From: Blautia sp.
GTDB lineage: Bacteria; Bacillota; Clostridia; Lachnospirales; Lachnospiraceae
Assembly (NCBI GenBank): GCA_023664455.1
Contig: JAMPFM010000006.1
Coordinates: 1 to 61,375 of the forward strand
DNA length: 61,375 nucleotides
Direction: 5' to 3'
In this document: positions 35,423 to 44,357 of the stretch, piece after piece
Layout: each line of letters starts with the position of its first letter
Position numbering within the stretch: position 1 is the first letter of the stretch
Made by a program: the position numbers and the translations under genes
The notes under the pieces: generated by a model
Database searches by the model: none
Told to the model about the DNA's origin: nothing
The model's input: the letters and a program-made list of their open reading frames with translations, nothing else

Positions 35423-37128
35423 TTCATATCCTCCATCTGATAGGGAATGGTTAATTGTATATGCGCGCCACCTTGTTCTTCGTTAAAAAAGCGGACTTTA
35501 TGGTTATCTCCATACAATAAGGTCAATCGTTGAATACTGTTAGAAATACCTATGTGGGATTGTTCTTCCACATTAATATTTTCCTGAAGGGACAGGCGGT
35601 CAAGGACATTTTTGGGAAAGCCCTGTCCGGAATCGATAATATCAATTTTTAAATAGTGATGCTCGTCTAAAAGTTCTTTGGTAACGAAAAGTTGTATCTG
35701 TAACCGTTCCTTCGTAGATGGATTATGCTTGATTGTATTTTCAATGAAAGTAATCAAAAGCAGCGGTGGAATCAAAGTGCCTTTCTGTTCCTCATCCACT
35801 GTGCAGATATAAGAAATAAAAGAACCCAATCGTAACTGTTGGATGTCAAGGTATGCCTGGATATGCGAGAGCTCATATTCTAGCCGCACAAGTTCCTTAT
35901 CCGCTTGGAATAAATAGCGGAGATATCGGGAGGTAAAAAGTACCATGGATTCAATGTTCTGGTAATCTTCGAGTTGCGCCATGCTGCCAATTGTGGTCAG
36001 GCAGTTCAGATAGAAATGAGGTCTTATCTGATGTTGTAAAAAAGTTATCTGAAAACGCTTTTTTTCCAGTTCGTTTTCATAGATGTTAATTTTTAGGTTT
36101 TTAATCTGCCGGATTAGATTTTTAAACTGCATGTTTGTCTGTTCCAGTTCCCGTACCCGGCTGCTCTGGAAATCCAGGACATCGCTTTCTTCGTTTAATT
36201 TTTCCAGATTGGCGGAAAAAAGGGATATCGGTTTAATGACTTTTCGATACATATTAATAATAAAAGCGGCAAGAATGATACAGACGCAGGTAGACGTCAA
36301 AATCACAAAAAGTTGGAAAAGAAAGAGCCGGCCATAGTTATGAAAATTATCTGAGTAGAGTGCAATATTATAAGGTAAATTATAATCATCGCCGTGAAAT
36401 ATATGTAGTGAATAGAAAAGATTAGATTCTGCTTTTTCTTCAAGCGGCGGATTGACAAGCAGTGTATTCCCGGTTAAATCTGATAAAGAAAAGTATCCCT
36501 GTTTTCCTAAATCCAGAGCTGACAGCGGCGCAAACTGATCGCTAATTTTTGCAAAGGCGCAAAATGTCCTGTTATTATAAGTCAGAATATTATATGTATA
36601 AATAGTGTCGTTAAATTCCACAAATTGCCATTGAAAGGATTGTTTTGTTTCTGTGGTTGCATGATTGATTACAAAAGATTTAATTTGTTGATAATCCGAA
36701 TAGGGCAGGGTCATCTGGGAAGCGTTAAAAAATAAATCCTGTTCCGTAAGGTATAAGAAGTAATGATATTCGTATCCGGTTGCATACTGTTGGTTCTCCA
36801 CGCGAATCTGAAGGGCAGCTTTCGCCAGAAACTGTTCATAATCGTTATTTGTTTCCTCTATTTCCTGAATAAGAAGTTCTTTGAGTATTGTCCATTGTAT
36901 AAAGTGCTGTATGGATTGCAAATTTTTGGAATTTTCCTGCAAAAAAAGATCCACGGAATTTTGTGTGACTTCAAAATTCTGTTTTCTGATATTGATGATG
37001 GAAATTGCACTGATAATGATATTAATTCCAATAATAAAGATGGCAAGCAGGATGAGTAATTTCGTATTTCCAACCAAAGAATAGGATGAATATTGATTTT
37101 TATGTGTTATTCTTTGCCGGATTGTCAT
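35419..37128 (-). CDS. YesM-type sensor histidine kinase
   Basis: A 569-aa membrane kinase with membrane helices near residues 25-47 and 270-292 around an extracytoplasmic sensor of about 220 residues. A HAMP-like segment follows, then the His_kinase motif 'LQHQIRPHFYLNCL' and an HATPase domain ('FIENTIKHNP', 'IDSGQGFP'). Together with the overlapping YesN-type regulator it should sense an extracellular glycan product. It is transcribed divergently from the chemoreceptor and transporter genes. Confidence 0.92.
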   Translation of the reverse strand: MTIRQRITHKNQYSSYSLVGNTKLLILLAIFIIGINIIISAISIINIRKQNFEVTQNSVDLFLQENSKNLQSIQHFIQWTILKELLIQEIEETNNDYEQFLAKAALQIRVENQQYATGYEYHYFLYLTEQDLFFNASQMTLPYSDYQQIKSFVINHATTETKQSFQWQFVEFNDTIYTYNILTYNNRTFCAFAKISDQFAPLSALDLGKQGYFSLSDLTGNTLLVNPPLEEKAESNLFYSLHIFHGDDYNLPYNIALYSDNFHNYGRLFLFQLFVILTSTCVCIILAAFIINMYRKVIKPISLFSANLEKLNEESDVLDFQSSRVRELEQTNMQFKNLIRQIKNLKINIYENELEKKRFQITFLQHQIRPHFYLNCLTTIGSMAQLEDYQNIESMVLFTSRYLRYLFQADKELVRLEYELSHIQAYLDIQQLRLGSFISYICTVDEEQKGTLIPPLLLITFIENTIKHNPSTKERLQIQLFVTKELLDEHHYLKIDIIDSGQGFPKNVLDRLSLQENINVEEQSHIGISNSIQRLTLLYGDNHKVRFFNEEQGGAHIQLTIPYQMEDMK

Positions 37129-37223
37129 AGGTACACGCTCCTTTTAGTTGATTGTGTTGATAGCTACTATTATCTATTATAAAACAGAGATTATCCGCTG
37201 ACTAGTAATTGCGGAAAAGAACA

Positions 37224-37260
37224 CGGATTTGTATAAGGGAAAAAACGGAATTGTGCTATC
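37224..37260 (+). promoter_or_regulatory. direct half-sites 22 bp apart, candidate YesN-type operator
   Basis: CGGATTTGTATAAG begins at 37224 and CGGAATTGTGCTATC at 37246, exactly 22 bp apart. The same arrangement occurs before the transporter operon at 39042/39064. Two helical turns between half-sites is typical of AraC-type activators. The site lies in the divergent region before the chemoreceptor gene. Confidence 0.6.
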
Positions 37261-37312
37261 GGAATCAATCAGAAGAAAGTACGATGGATAAATGAGAAAA
37301 TCGGAGGTGCAT

Positions 37313-39031
37313 ATGAAAAGGAAAAACAGAAAAGCGGGCATTAAAGTAAAAATTATCATCCCGACGACACTGGTTGTTATCGGCGTCTGTATCGGTATGG
37401 CATGGATATTTAAGGGGCAGATGGCAGCCAATATGATTAGTACAGGTGGGCAGGTTGCCGAATATATTGCGGCGCGTGCAGTAGCGGAAACAGATGGTAA
37501 TCTGGTAGAAAAGATCCCAGAAAATGGTGAAAACTCAGCACCCTATAATGCTGTGAAAAATTCTATTGTGCCAGTTATCGAGAAAGCGCCAGTTACGGAC
37601 ATGTATTTATTACATATGGTAGATGGGCGTATTCATTATATGATGGATTTAAAAGAAGAAAATCCCATACCGTTTGGAACGGAATACGAACAATCGGACA
37701 AAGCATTGGAACAAGCGTTTATGGGGGAAACAGTATACGATCAGAGTATTCTTACGACAGAAGCGGGAGCAGTCATTACGGTATATGTGCCTATCTATAA
37801 CCGTGTGGGGGAGCAGGTCGGGGTACTAGGCTGCGATTATGATGCTAATAGTGTGGCAGCAGGTGTAAATCAGACAATGACGGTCGTTATCATAGTGGGG
37901 ACTGTCTGTGTGCTTCTGGCATGTTTCCTATTTCATGTGATTATCAGCCGGATTACCAGAAGCTTAGGGAATGTGGACAAATGTATTTATGATATTGCAA
38001 ATAGTAACGGAGATCTGAGCAGAACCATAGAAGTAAGAAGTGGGGATGAGGTGGAAATTATTGCTGGGCATGTCAATGAATTACTTGTTTACATGCGGGA
38101 AGTCATGACAAGCATTTCGGACAGTTCTGTAAAATTAAATGACTCTTCAGAAAATGTAGTATTTCGTTTCAGAAATACGCAGGAAAATGTCATGGAAGTA
38201 TCGGCGACCATGGAAGAAATGAACGCCATGATGGAAGGAACGTCCGAGTCTACCAAGAGGATTAATGAGTCCATTAATGAAGTCTATCGTTTTATAGAAA
38301 GCATCAACGGACAGGCAAATGAGGGCGGAGGCTTGTCTGCAGAGATTAAAACGCGGGCGCAAGAAATCCGGGAAAAAGCGATTTTAGAACAGACGCAGGT
38401 ACGGGAAGAGGCGGTAAAAATTTCAGAAAGCGTTTATGATAAGTTGGAAAAATCCAAAGCTGTTGAACAGATTAGTAAGTTGACGTCAGATATTATTAGC
38501 ATTACGGATCAGACGAACCTGCTTTCTTTAAACGCCAGCATTGAAGCTGCACGAGCGGGAGATGCTGGACGTGGTTTTGCGGTTGTAGCGAGTGAGATAG
38601 GTAAGCTTGCAGCGGATTCTGCTGCCGCTGCAGAGCAGGTTCAGCGAGTCAGTACAGATGTTATGAATGCGGTAAATGAATTGGCAAAAGAAGCCTCTGC
38701 TATGGTGAAATTTATGGAAGAAACAGCCATGCAGGGTTATTCAGAGTTAGTACAGACAAGTGAAGAGTATAGTACGGATGCCGTAAGATTGGACAATATT
38801 ATGGTTGCATTTGGGCAGCAATCGGAAGAACTGAAAAGAAATGTGGATGATATCTGCCAGAGTATGGAAAATGTGAGCGAATCTGTAGAAGAGAGTGTCA
38901 AAGGGGTAAACCGGGTTACGGAAATGTCAGTGAATATTACAGAAAACGTGTCAGATATCGGGAGGCATGCAGAAGAAAATAAAGAGATAGCTGGACGATT
39001 AGAATTGGAAGTAAATAAATTTAAGCTGTAA
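37313..39031 (+). CDS. methyl-accepting chemotaxis protein
   Basis: A 572-aa chemoreceptor. A membrane helix at about residues 14-33 and a second near 190-212 enclose a Cache-type ligand domain. A HAMP segment and a long coiled-coil signalling domain follow, with the conserved hairpin tip '[30 protein letters not shown]'. ATG 37313 is preceded by GGAGGTG; an upstream ATG at 37292 has no site. Lying between the YesMN genes and the sugar importer, and sharing their operator pattern, it probably guides the cell to the same glycan. Confidence 0.93.
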   Translation: MKRKNRKAGIKVKIIIPTTLVVIGVCIGMAWIFKGQMAANMISTGGQVAEYIAARAVAETDGNLVEKIPENGENSAPYNAVKNSIVPVIEKAPVTDMYLLHMVDGRIHYMMDLKEENPIPFGTEYEQSDKALEQAFMGETVYDQSILTTEAGAVITVYVPIYNRVGEQVGVLGCDYDANSVAAGVNQTMTVVIIVGTVCVLLACFLFHVIISRITRSLGNVDKCIYDIANSNGDLSRTIEVRSGDEVEIIAGHVNELLVYMREVMTSISDSSVKLNDSSENVVFRFRNTQENVMEVSATMEEMNAMMEGTSESTKRINESINEVYRFIESINGQANEGGGLSAEIKTRAQEIREKAILEQTQVREEAVKISESVYDKLEKSKAVEQISKLTSDIISITDQTNLLSLNASIEAARAGDAGRGFAVVASEIGKLAADSAAAAEQVQRVSTDVMNAVNELAKEASAMVKFMEETAMQGYSELVQTSEEYSTDAVRLDNIMVAFGQQSEELKRNVDDICQSMENVSESVEESVKGVNRVTEMSVNITENVSDIGRHAEENKEIAGRLELEVNKFKL

Positions 39032-39041
39032 TGTCAGGAAA

Positions 39042-39078
39042 CGGATTTGTGCTATTCACTTCTCGGATAAGTGCTATC
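39042..39078 (+). promoter_or_regulatory. direct half-sites 22 bp apart before the importer operon
   Basis: CGGATTTGTGCTATTC starts at 39042 and CGGATAAGTGCTATC at 39064. The 22-bp spacing matches the site at 37224/37246. A TATAAA box at 39109-39114 follows with no recognisable -35, as expected of an activated promoter. Confidence 0.65.
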
Positions 39079-39147
39079 AAGAAAAAATAAAAAGGACTAT
39101 CATTGCAGTATAAAAAAGATAACTATCATCATAGAAAGGAGCACGAC

Positions 39148-40059
39148 ATGAAAAAGAATAAAAAGTTGGCAGCCATTAAAAAAAGCATACCGCTTTATAT
39201 ATTGCTTTTACCTTCTGCAATCCTGCTTTTTTGCTTTGCTTATCTGCCACTTGGGGGTCTGGTAATCGCATTTAAGAATTATTCGCCTGCACTGGGAATT
39301 GCTGGGAGTCCCTGGGTCGGAATGAAGAATTTTACGCAGTTTTTCAATTCGTACCAATTTCCAATTACCATCAAAAATACGTTGATACTGAGCATATATG
39401 GCTTGGTGATTGGGACGCCGCTTCCAATTGCATTAGCGCTTATGTGTAATCAGATGCGGACCAGAATGTTCAAGAAGGTATTTCAGGTTATTACCTATCT
39501 GCCCCATTTTATTTCCACAATGGTAATGTGTGGTTTGATCCTGATTATTCTGTCGCCAAGCAATGGTTTGCTTGCCAATATCTTCCGGCTGTTTGGCGCA
39601 GAATTTCCAAATCTGATGGCAAATGCAGATGCATTCAAACATGTGTATGTCTGGAGCGATATCTGGCAGCATTTAGGATGGAACAGTATCATTTATCTGG
39701 CGGCATTGTCCAGCATTGACCCAACGTATTATGAGGCGGCCACGATTGACGGAGCAAGTACCATGCAGAAAATACGATACATAGATTTGCCGTTAATTAT
39801 GCCTACCGTAGTCATTCTGTTAGTCATGAGTGCAGGTAATATCCTCGGTATCGGATTTGAAAAGGTATTCTTACTGCAAAATACTTTGAACCTTACATCA
39901 AGTGAAATCATTTCCACTTACGTTTATAAAATGGGTCTTCAAAGTGGGCAGTATAGCTTATCTACAGCGATTGGATTGTTTAATACTGCGGTGAATGTAA
40001 CTATCCTGCTTGTCATTAATTATATAGCAAAGAAAAAAACAGATACCAGCCTGTTTTAG
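39148..40059 (+). CDS. carbohydrate ABC transporter permease (LplB family)
   Basis: A 303-aa membrane subunit of a CUT1-type sugar importer with about six membrane helices. It carries the cytoplasmic EAA loop 'YYEAATIDGASTMQKIRYIDLPLI' in split form, which docks the shared ATPase. ATG 39148 follows AAAGGAG. No ATPase gene is in the locus, as is usual for LplB/YtcP systems that share an MsmX-type ATPase encoded elsewhere (family knowledge). Confidence 0.93.
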   Translation: MKKNKKLAAIKKSIPLYILLLPSAILLFCFAYLPLGGLVIAFKNYSPALGIAGSPWVGMKNFTQFFNSYQFPITIKNTLILSIYGLVIGTPLPIALALMCNQMRTRMFKKVFQVITYLPHFISTMVMCGLILIILSPSNGLLANIFRLFGAEFPNLMANADAFKHVYVWSDIWQHLGWNSIIYLAALSSIDPTYYEAATIDGASTMQKIRYIDLPLIMPTVVILLVMSAGNILGIGFEKVFLLQNTLNLTSSEIISTYVYKMGLQSGQYSLSTAIGLFNTAVNVTILLVINYIAKKKTDTSLF

Positions 40060-40070
40060 GAGATGAGAGA

Positions 40071-40958
40071 ATGAAAAAGAAAAAAACGCTTTCACAGGAC
40101 AAAATTGTTAATATTATCTTTTATCTGATTGCGATTCTCATGATTGTGATTGTCATTTATCCATTGTGGTTTGTGATAATTGCTTCTTTCAGCAGCCCGG
40201 CCGATGTAGCGAACGGAGAAGTGTGGCTCTGGCCAAAAAAATGGGATGTGTCGGGATATAAGGAATTATTTAAGCAAAAGCAGATATGGGTCAGTTACTG
40301 GAATACGATTGTTTATACAGTAGTGGGTACTCTGATAGCGCTCGTTGTTAATATTCCGGCAGGATACGCAATGTCAAGAAGAGACTTGGCTGGGAAGAAG
40401 TGGATTAATATTTTTTACCTTATTCCGATGTTTGTAAGCGGAGGATTGATTCCTACTTATTTCGTTGTTAAGAGTTTTGGACTGTTAAATACCTTTTGGG
40501 TGATGGTGCTTCCGTTTTCGGTTTCTACTTATAACATTATTGTAGCAAGAACTTTTTTTAAATCCTCTCTTCCGGAAACACTATGGGAAGCAGCGCAGAT
40601 TGACGGCTGTTCAACGTTCCGATATTTTATTCAGTTTGTTATCCCATTATCGAAAGCAGTACTGGCAGTTATCGGTCTGTGGACAGCAGTTGGTCTGTGG
40701 AACTCATGGTTCAATGCATTAATTTATATACAGGATGATGCACTGCAGCCATTACAGCTTCTGTTAAGAAGAATCCTGATAACTAATCAGTCGCTTCTTG
40801 GGGCAGCGACCGGTTCGATGGCACAGGAATTGAGACAGCTTTCAGATATGATGAAATATGCATCTATTGTGATTTCAACACTTCCGATCATGTGTTTATA
40901 CCCATTCTTACAGAAGTATTTCAATCAGGGTGTTATGATTGGCGCAGTGAAGGAATAA
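40071..40958 (+). CDS. carbohydrate ABC transporter permease (YtcP family)
   Basis: A 295-aa second permease subunit, 11 bp after the first, with about six membrane helices and the EAA loop 'LWEAAQIDGCSTFRYF'. It ends with the typical 'KYFNQGVMIGAVKE' tail of the YtcP group. It pairs with the LplB-type protein to form the translocation pore. Confidence 0.94.
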   Translation: MKKKKTLSQDKIVNIIFYLIAILMIVIVIYPLWFVIIASFSSPADVANGEVWLWPKKWDVSGYKELFKQKQIWVSYWNTIVYTVVGTLIALVVNIPAGYAMSRRDLAGKKWINIFYLIPMFVSGGLIPTYFVVKSFGLLNTFWVMVLPFSVSTYNIIVARTFFKSSLPETLWEAAQIDGCSTFRYFIQFVIPLSKAVLAVIGLWTAVGLWNSWFNALIYIQDDALQPLQLLLRRILITNQSLLGAATGSMAQELRQLSDMMKYASIVISTLPIMCLYPFLQKYFNQGVMIGAVKE

Positions 40959-40988
40959 ATAAGTTTAAAAAGAAAAGGAGAAAAAGTT

Positions 40989-42626
40989 ATGTGCAAGAAG
41001 AAAATTATGGCGTTGATGATGACATTGGCTTTAGCAGCAGCTTCCTTAACAGGATGTGGTGATTCCGGCTCTGCAGCGTCAGGGGAGGACTCGTCTAACA
41101 ATGTAACAGATGGGGCAGACAAATCAGCAAACGCAGATGACGCAGGCGAGACGGAAACAAACAGCGGCAGCAGCGCTTATAGAGTAGCGACTGTTCGTTG
41201 GTCTGATTGGGGAGAGGATTATCATACGGGATTTCCGGATGCAGCAGCGGCAGAAACAGGGATAGAGATTCAATGGGATACCATTCTCAATGCTGACTGG
41301 GGTGATAGAAAAGCTGTACTTTTGGCAAGTGGAGACTTGCCGGATGCCTTTATGGGTTCTATCTGTTTCGGGGAAACAGACATTTTGACCAATATCGGAA
41401 CGTTTATTGCGCTGGATGATTATATTGATGAGTATATGCCTAATTTTAAGAGCATTATGGAATCCGACCCGACGATGAAAGCATTGGCGACCTCGGCGGA
41501 CGGACATATTTATGGGCTTCCATCTAAGAAACCTTGTAGACCTACCGTAGCAAACCAGATGTTTATCAATCAGACATGGTTAGACAACCTGGGACTTTCC
41601 ATGCCGACCACATATGAAGAATTTGTAGACGTGCTGAGGGCGTTTAAAGAGCAGGATGCTAACGGCAATGGAGATCCAAGTGATGAGATTCCTTTTGGTG
41701 AAGGTTATGCAGATTCTGTTATGTTCTTCTGTTTGCCATTTGGGACAACTCTAGGTGCAGATAATACTTATACAATGACTGTAAAAGACGGCAATCCGGT
41801 TTACCTTCCTACTTCGGAAGAATATAAAGCAGGTATTAAATGGATGAACGAGTGCTATGCGGAAGGGTTGATTGATAAGGAATTATTCACACAGGATGAT
41901 TCTATGAGAGATGCGAAATTAATGAATGAAACCCCACTTATAGGCGTGGCGCCGGGCTGGACGGCGGATGCGACATTTGGCGCAAATTCAGACCAGTATG
42001 CGGCATTACCTGCATTGACGGGACCAGACGGTAAGCAATATATTTCTTCCGACCCAGAACATTGGAATTATTCCAGATATGAATTTGTAGTAACTTCTGC
42101 CTGCGAAGATCCAGGCAAACTATTGGCATGGGCTGATAAGTTCTATACGGAAGATGCTTCCATCCAGAATTTCTATGGTTCTTTCGGCGTAGGAACCGAA
42201 AAAGATGAAGCAGCTGGAACTTATACGGTGCTTGAGCCGAAAGAAGGTATGTCGGCGGATACTTATGCATGGGTCTATTCGCTCCGTGATTTCGGACCTA
42301 AGTATGTAGCGGATGGATTTAATGATAAAGTCATTTATGCGGCGGAAAACGGCGACGCATCCAAACTGGAACTGGATGAGGGCATGAAACAGTATGCGAC
42401 GGAAGCTTATCCGAACGTAAGTTATACAGTGGATCAGTTGAATACGCTTGGTACGTTGTTCTCTGATATTTCCTCTTATGTATCTGTTAATCAGGCGTCA
42501 TGGGTAACAGAAGGCGGTATTGACGAGCAGTGGGATGAATATCTGTCAACATTGGATCAGATGGGATATCAGGATTTCATTGGAATCCAATATGAAGCTT
42601 ATAATACTTACAAGGCAAATCAGTAA
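40989..42626 (+). CDS. extracellular solute-binding lipoprotein
   Basis: A 545-aa sugar-binding lipoprotein. The signal peptide ends in the lipobox LTGC with Cys23 as the lipid-anchor residue. A Ser/Asp/Gly/Ala-rich linker follows, then a family-1-type binding fold resembling LipO/YtcQ proteins that partner LplB/YtcP. It should deliver an oligosaccharide to the two permeases. A 10-bp GC-rich hairpin lies right after the stop, a common feature that raises the level of binding protein mRNA. Confidence 0.93.
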   Translation: MCKKKIMALMMTLALAAASLTGCGDSGSAASGEDSSNNVTDGADKSANADDAGETETNSGSSAYRVATVRWSDWGEDYHTGFPDAAAAETGIEIQWDTILNADWGDRKAVLLASGDLPDAFMGSICFGETDILTNIGTFIALDDYIDEYMPNFKSIMESDPTMKALATSADGHIYGLPSKKPCRPTVANQMFINQTWLDNLGLSMPTTYEEFVDVLRAFKEQDANGNGDPSDEIPFGEGYADSVMFFCLPFGTTLGADNTYTMTVKDGNPVYLPTSEEYKAGIKWMNECYAEGLIDKELFTQDDSMRDAKLMNETPLIGVAPGWTADATFGANSDQYAALPALTGPDGKQYISSDPEHWNYSRYEFVVTSACEDPGKLLAWADKFYTEDASIQNFYGSFGVGTEKDEAAGTYTVLEPKEGMSADTYAWVYSLRDFGPKYVADGFNDKVIYAAENGDASKLELDEGMKQYATEAYPNVSYTVDQLNTLGTLFSDISSYVSVNQASWVTEGGIDEQWDEYLSTLDQMGYQDFIGIQYEAYNTYKANQ

Positions 42627-42642
42627 AGAAAAGAGACATAAA

Positions 42643-42677
42643 AGCAGCAGGTGGTTCCTAAGGACCAACCTGCTGCT
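42643..42677 (+). terminator. intercistronic hairpin after the binding-protein gene
   Basis: Arms AGCAGCAGGT and ACCTGCTGCT pair perfectly for 10 bp with a partly paired upper stem. The T-run is weak, so partial termination or 3' end protection is more likely than a full stop. Confidence 0.6.
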
Positions 42678-42693
42678 ATATAAAATAGCCTGC

Positions 42694-42773
42694 TTTAAAA
42701 ATAAGCTATGGACATTTTAAGATATGCCGGGAAAGTTTTTCCATAATAAAAATGTTCGTAGCTTATTTTTAAA
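42694..42773 (+). other. 15-bp inverted repeat in the leader of the beta-helix gene
   Basis: TTTAAAAATAAGCTA (42694-42708) and its exact complement (42759-42773) enclose 50 bases. The second arm lies just before the start of the gene at 42795, so pairing could mask or expose its ribosome-binding site. Confidence 0.6.
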
Positions 42774-42794
42774 AATAGGAAAGGAAAATAAGTT

Positions 42795-44333
42795 ATGTGT
42801 GGGACAAAACAAAAGACAGTGATAGGGATTGCAGCTACCGCAGCGCTTCTTATAGCGGGAGGGATTCTGGTGATTTATCAGTCAGGAATCGTCGGTGTAA
42901 AGCAGAAACTGGTTTTATATCCAGGACCGGAAACTTTAGAGGATGCAACGAAGGAAGACCTGGTGGCTGCGTCGGAAGCTGACAGGGACATTACGTTAAA
43001 GCATTGTGTGGATACCACTATTAAAGTAAACGGGCAGGATTGCTATGTTTATGACACGAATGTCAATCTCAGTCGTTCTTGGTCTGGAAATTATCTGCCC
43101 AAACTATCCCGCACTCCGATTACTTATTTTGATTTTGAAGGCAGGGCGGATATTGAGATTACGGTGCCGGATAAAGAACTGGAAAAAGTGTCAGTTAGTC
43201 CGCTTAGTTATGGAATAAAACCGGAAATTGATAGTGAGAAGCATACTGTTTCTTTTTCCATTAAAGAACCGGATACCTATACGGTACAATTTAATGATTC
43301 CCCGGAACGGGCAGTTCATATTTTTGCGAATCCTTTAGAGACGGAAACACCAGATTTTGAAGACGAAAATGTAATTTATGTAGAGCCGGGCGAATGGGAT
43401 ATGAATACGATTCATCTACAAGACGGACAGACTCTATATATTGCTGGCGGTGCAGTCGTTCATGGGACGATTCAGGCGAAAGGAAAAGACAATATCACCG
43501 TTATGGGAAGGGGAATTATTGATGGTTCCAAATTAGCCGGATGGAGAGGACGGGCTCCATTTGTGCCCTTAGAGTTCAATGCCTGTAAAAGTATAAAAAT
43601 ACAAGATATTCTTGTACTTAATTCCAATGCATGGGTTTGTCAGGGATTTGAGACTGAAGAGCTGGTGATTGATGGATTAAAAATCATATCCTGTAGACCA
43701 AACAGCGATGGCATTACCTTACAGTCTTGTCGTAATGTGGAAGTGAAGAATGGGTTTGTGCGAAGCTGGGATGATTCTCTTGTGGTTAAGAATTATTATC
43801 GTGATTCAAATAATATTCAGTTTTCCAATATGCAGCTTTGGACAGATTTTGCCCAATCTATGGAAATAGGCTATGAAACAAATAAGGGGAAAATGGAGAA
43901 TTCATCCATTACGGATATTTCTTTTACGGATATCTGTGTATTGCATAATTTCCATAAACCAGTTATTTCAGTTCATAATGCGGATGATGCTTTGGTATCG
44001 GGTCTCCGTTTTCAGAATATTACGATAGAAGATGCCCAAATGGGGAGCGGGGATGGCATAGAGATGCCATATCTGATAGATTTGCATATTGCACAGAATG
44101 GGAACTGGTCTTCCACCAAAGAGCGCGGAACGATTCAGAATATCACTATCGACAGCGTAAAGGTGCTTTCAGGGAAATTCTGCGAATCGCGTATTAAAGG
44201 ATATGATGAGACTCATAAGATTACGGATATTACGATTTCTAATCTGGAAATTCTAGGAGAGCAGATTCAGGATGCACAGAGTGGGAAATTTGTGATAGAT
44301 AAGGCTACGACGGAGCGAATTTTGTTTCAGTAA
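42795..44333 (+). CDS. membrane-anchored GH49/GH28-like right-handed beta-helix glycoside hydrolase
   Basis: A 512-aa protein with an N-terminal signal anchor (about residues 10-29), a beta-sandwich region to about 190, then parallel beta-helix repeats. The segments 'PNSDGITLQSC', 'SWDDSLVVKNY' and 'SMEIGYE' align by eye with the acidic catalytic region of GH49 dextranases, and 'RIKGYDE' recalls GH28, the other member of clan GH-N. The alpha-glucan neighbours favour GH49-type activity on the cell surface. It is closely related to the gene at 49575, which lacks the anchor. Exact substrate linkage is unknown. Confidence 0.72.
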   Translation: MCGTKQKTVIGIAATAALLIAGGILVIYQSGIVGVKQKLVLYPGPETLEDATKEDLVAASEADRDITLKHCVDTTIKVNGQDCYVYDTNVNLSRSWSGNYLPKLSRTPITYFDFEGRADIEITVPDKELEKVSVSPLSYGIKPEIDSEKHTVSFSIKEPDTYTVQFNDSPERAVHIFANPLETETPDFEDENVIYVEPGEWDMNTIHLQDGQTLYIAGGAVVHGTIQAKGKDNITVMGRGIIDGSKLAGWRGRAPFVPLEFNACKSIKIQDILVLNSNAWVCQGFETEELVIDGLKIISCRPNSDGITLQSCRNVEVKNGFVRSWDDSLVVKNYYRDSNNIQFSNMQLWTDFAQSMEIGYETNKGKMENSSITDISFTDICVLHNFHKPVISVHNADDALVSGLRFQNITIEDAQMGSGDGIEMPYLIDLHIAQNGNWSSTKERGTIQNITIDSVKVLSGKFCESRIKGYDETHKITDITISNLEILGEQIQDAQSGKFVIDKATTERILFQ

Positions 44334-44357
44334 TATAAAGGAAAGAGGAAGGAAAAG

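Noticed and set aside
42795-44333. Pectin (polygalacturonase) locus
   Set aside because: The beta-helix motifs overlap with GH28, but the GH65, GH13 and beta-phosphoglucomutase neighbours point to alpha-glucan, and no uronate-metabolism genes are present.
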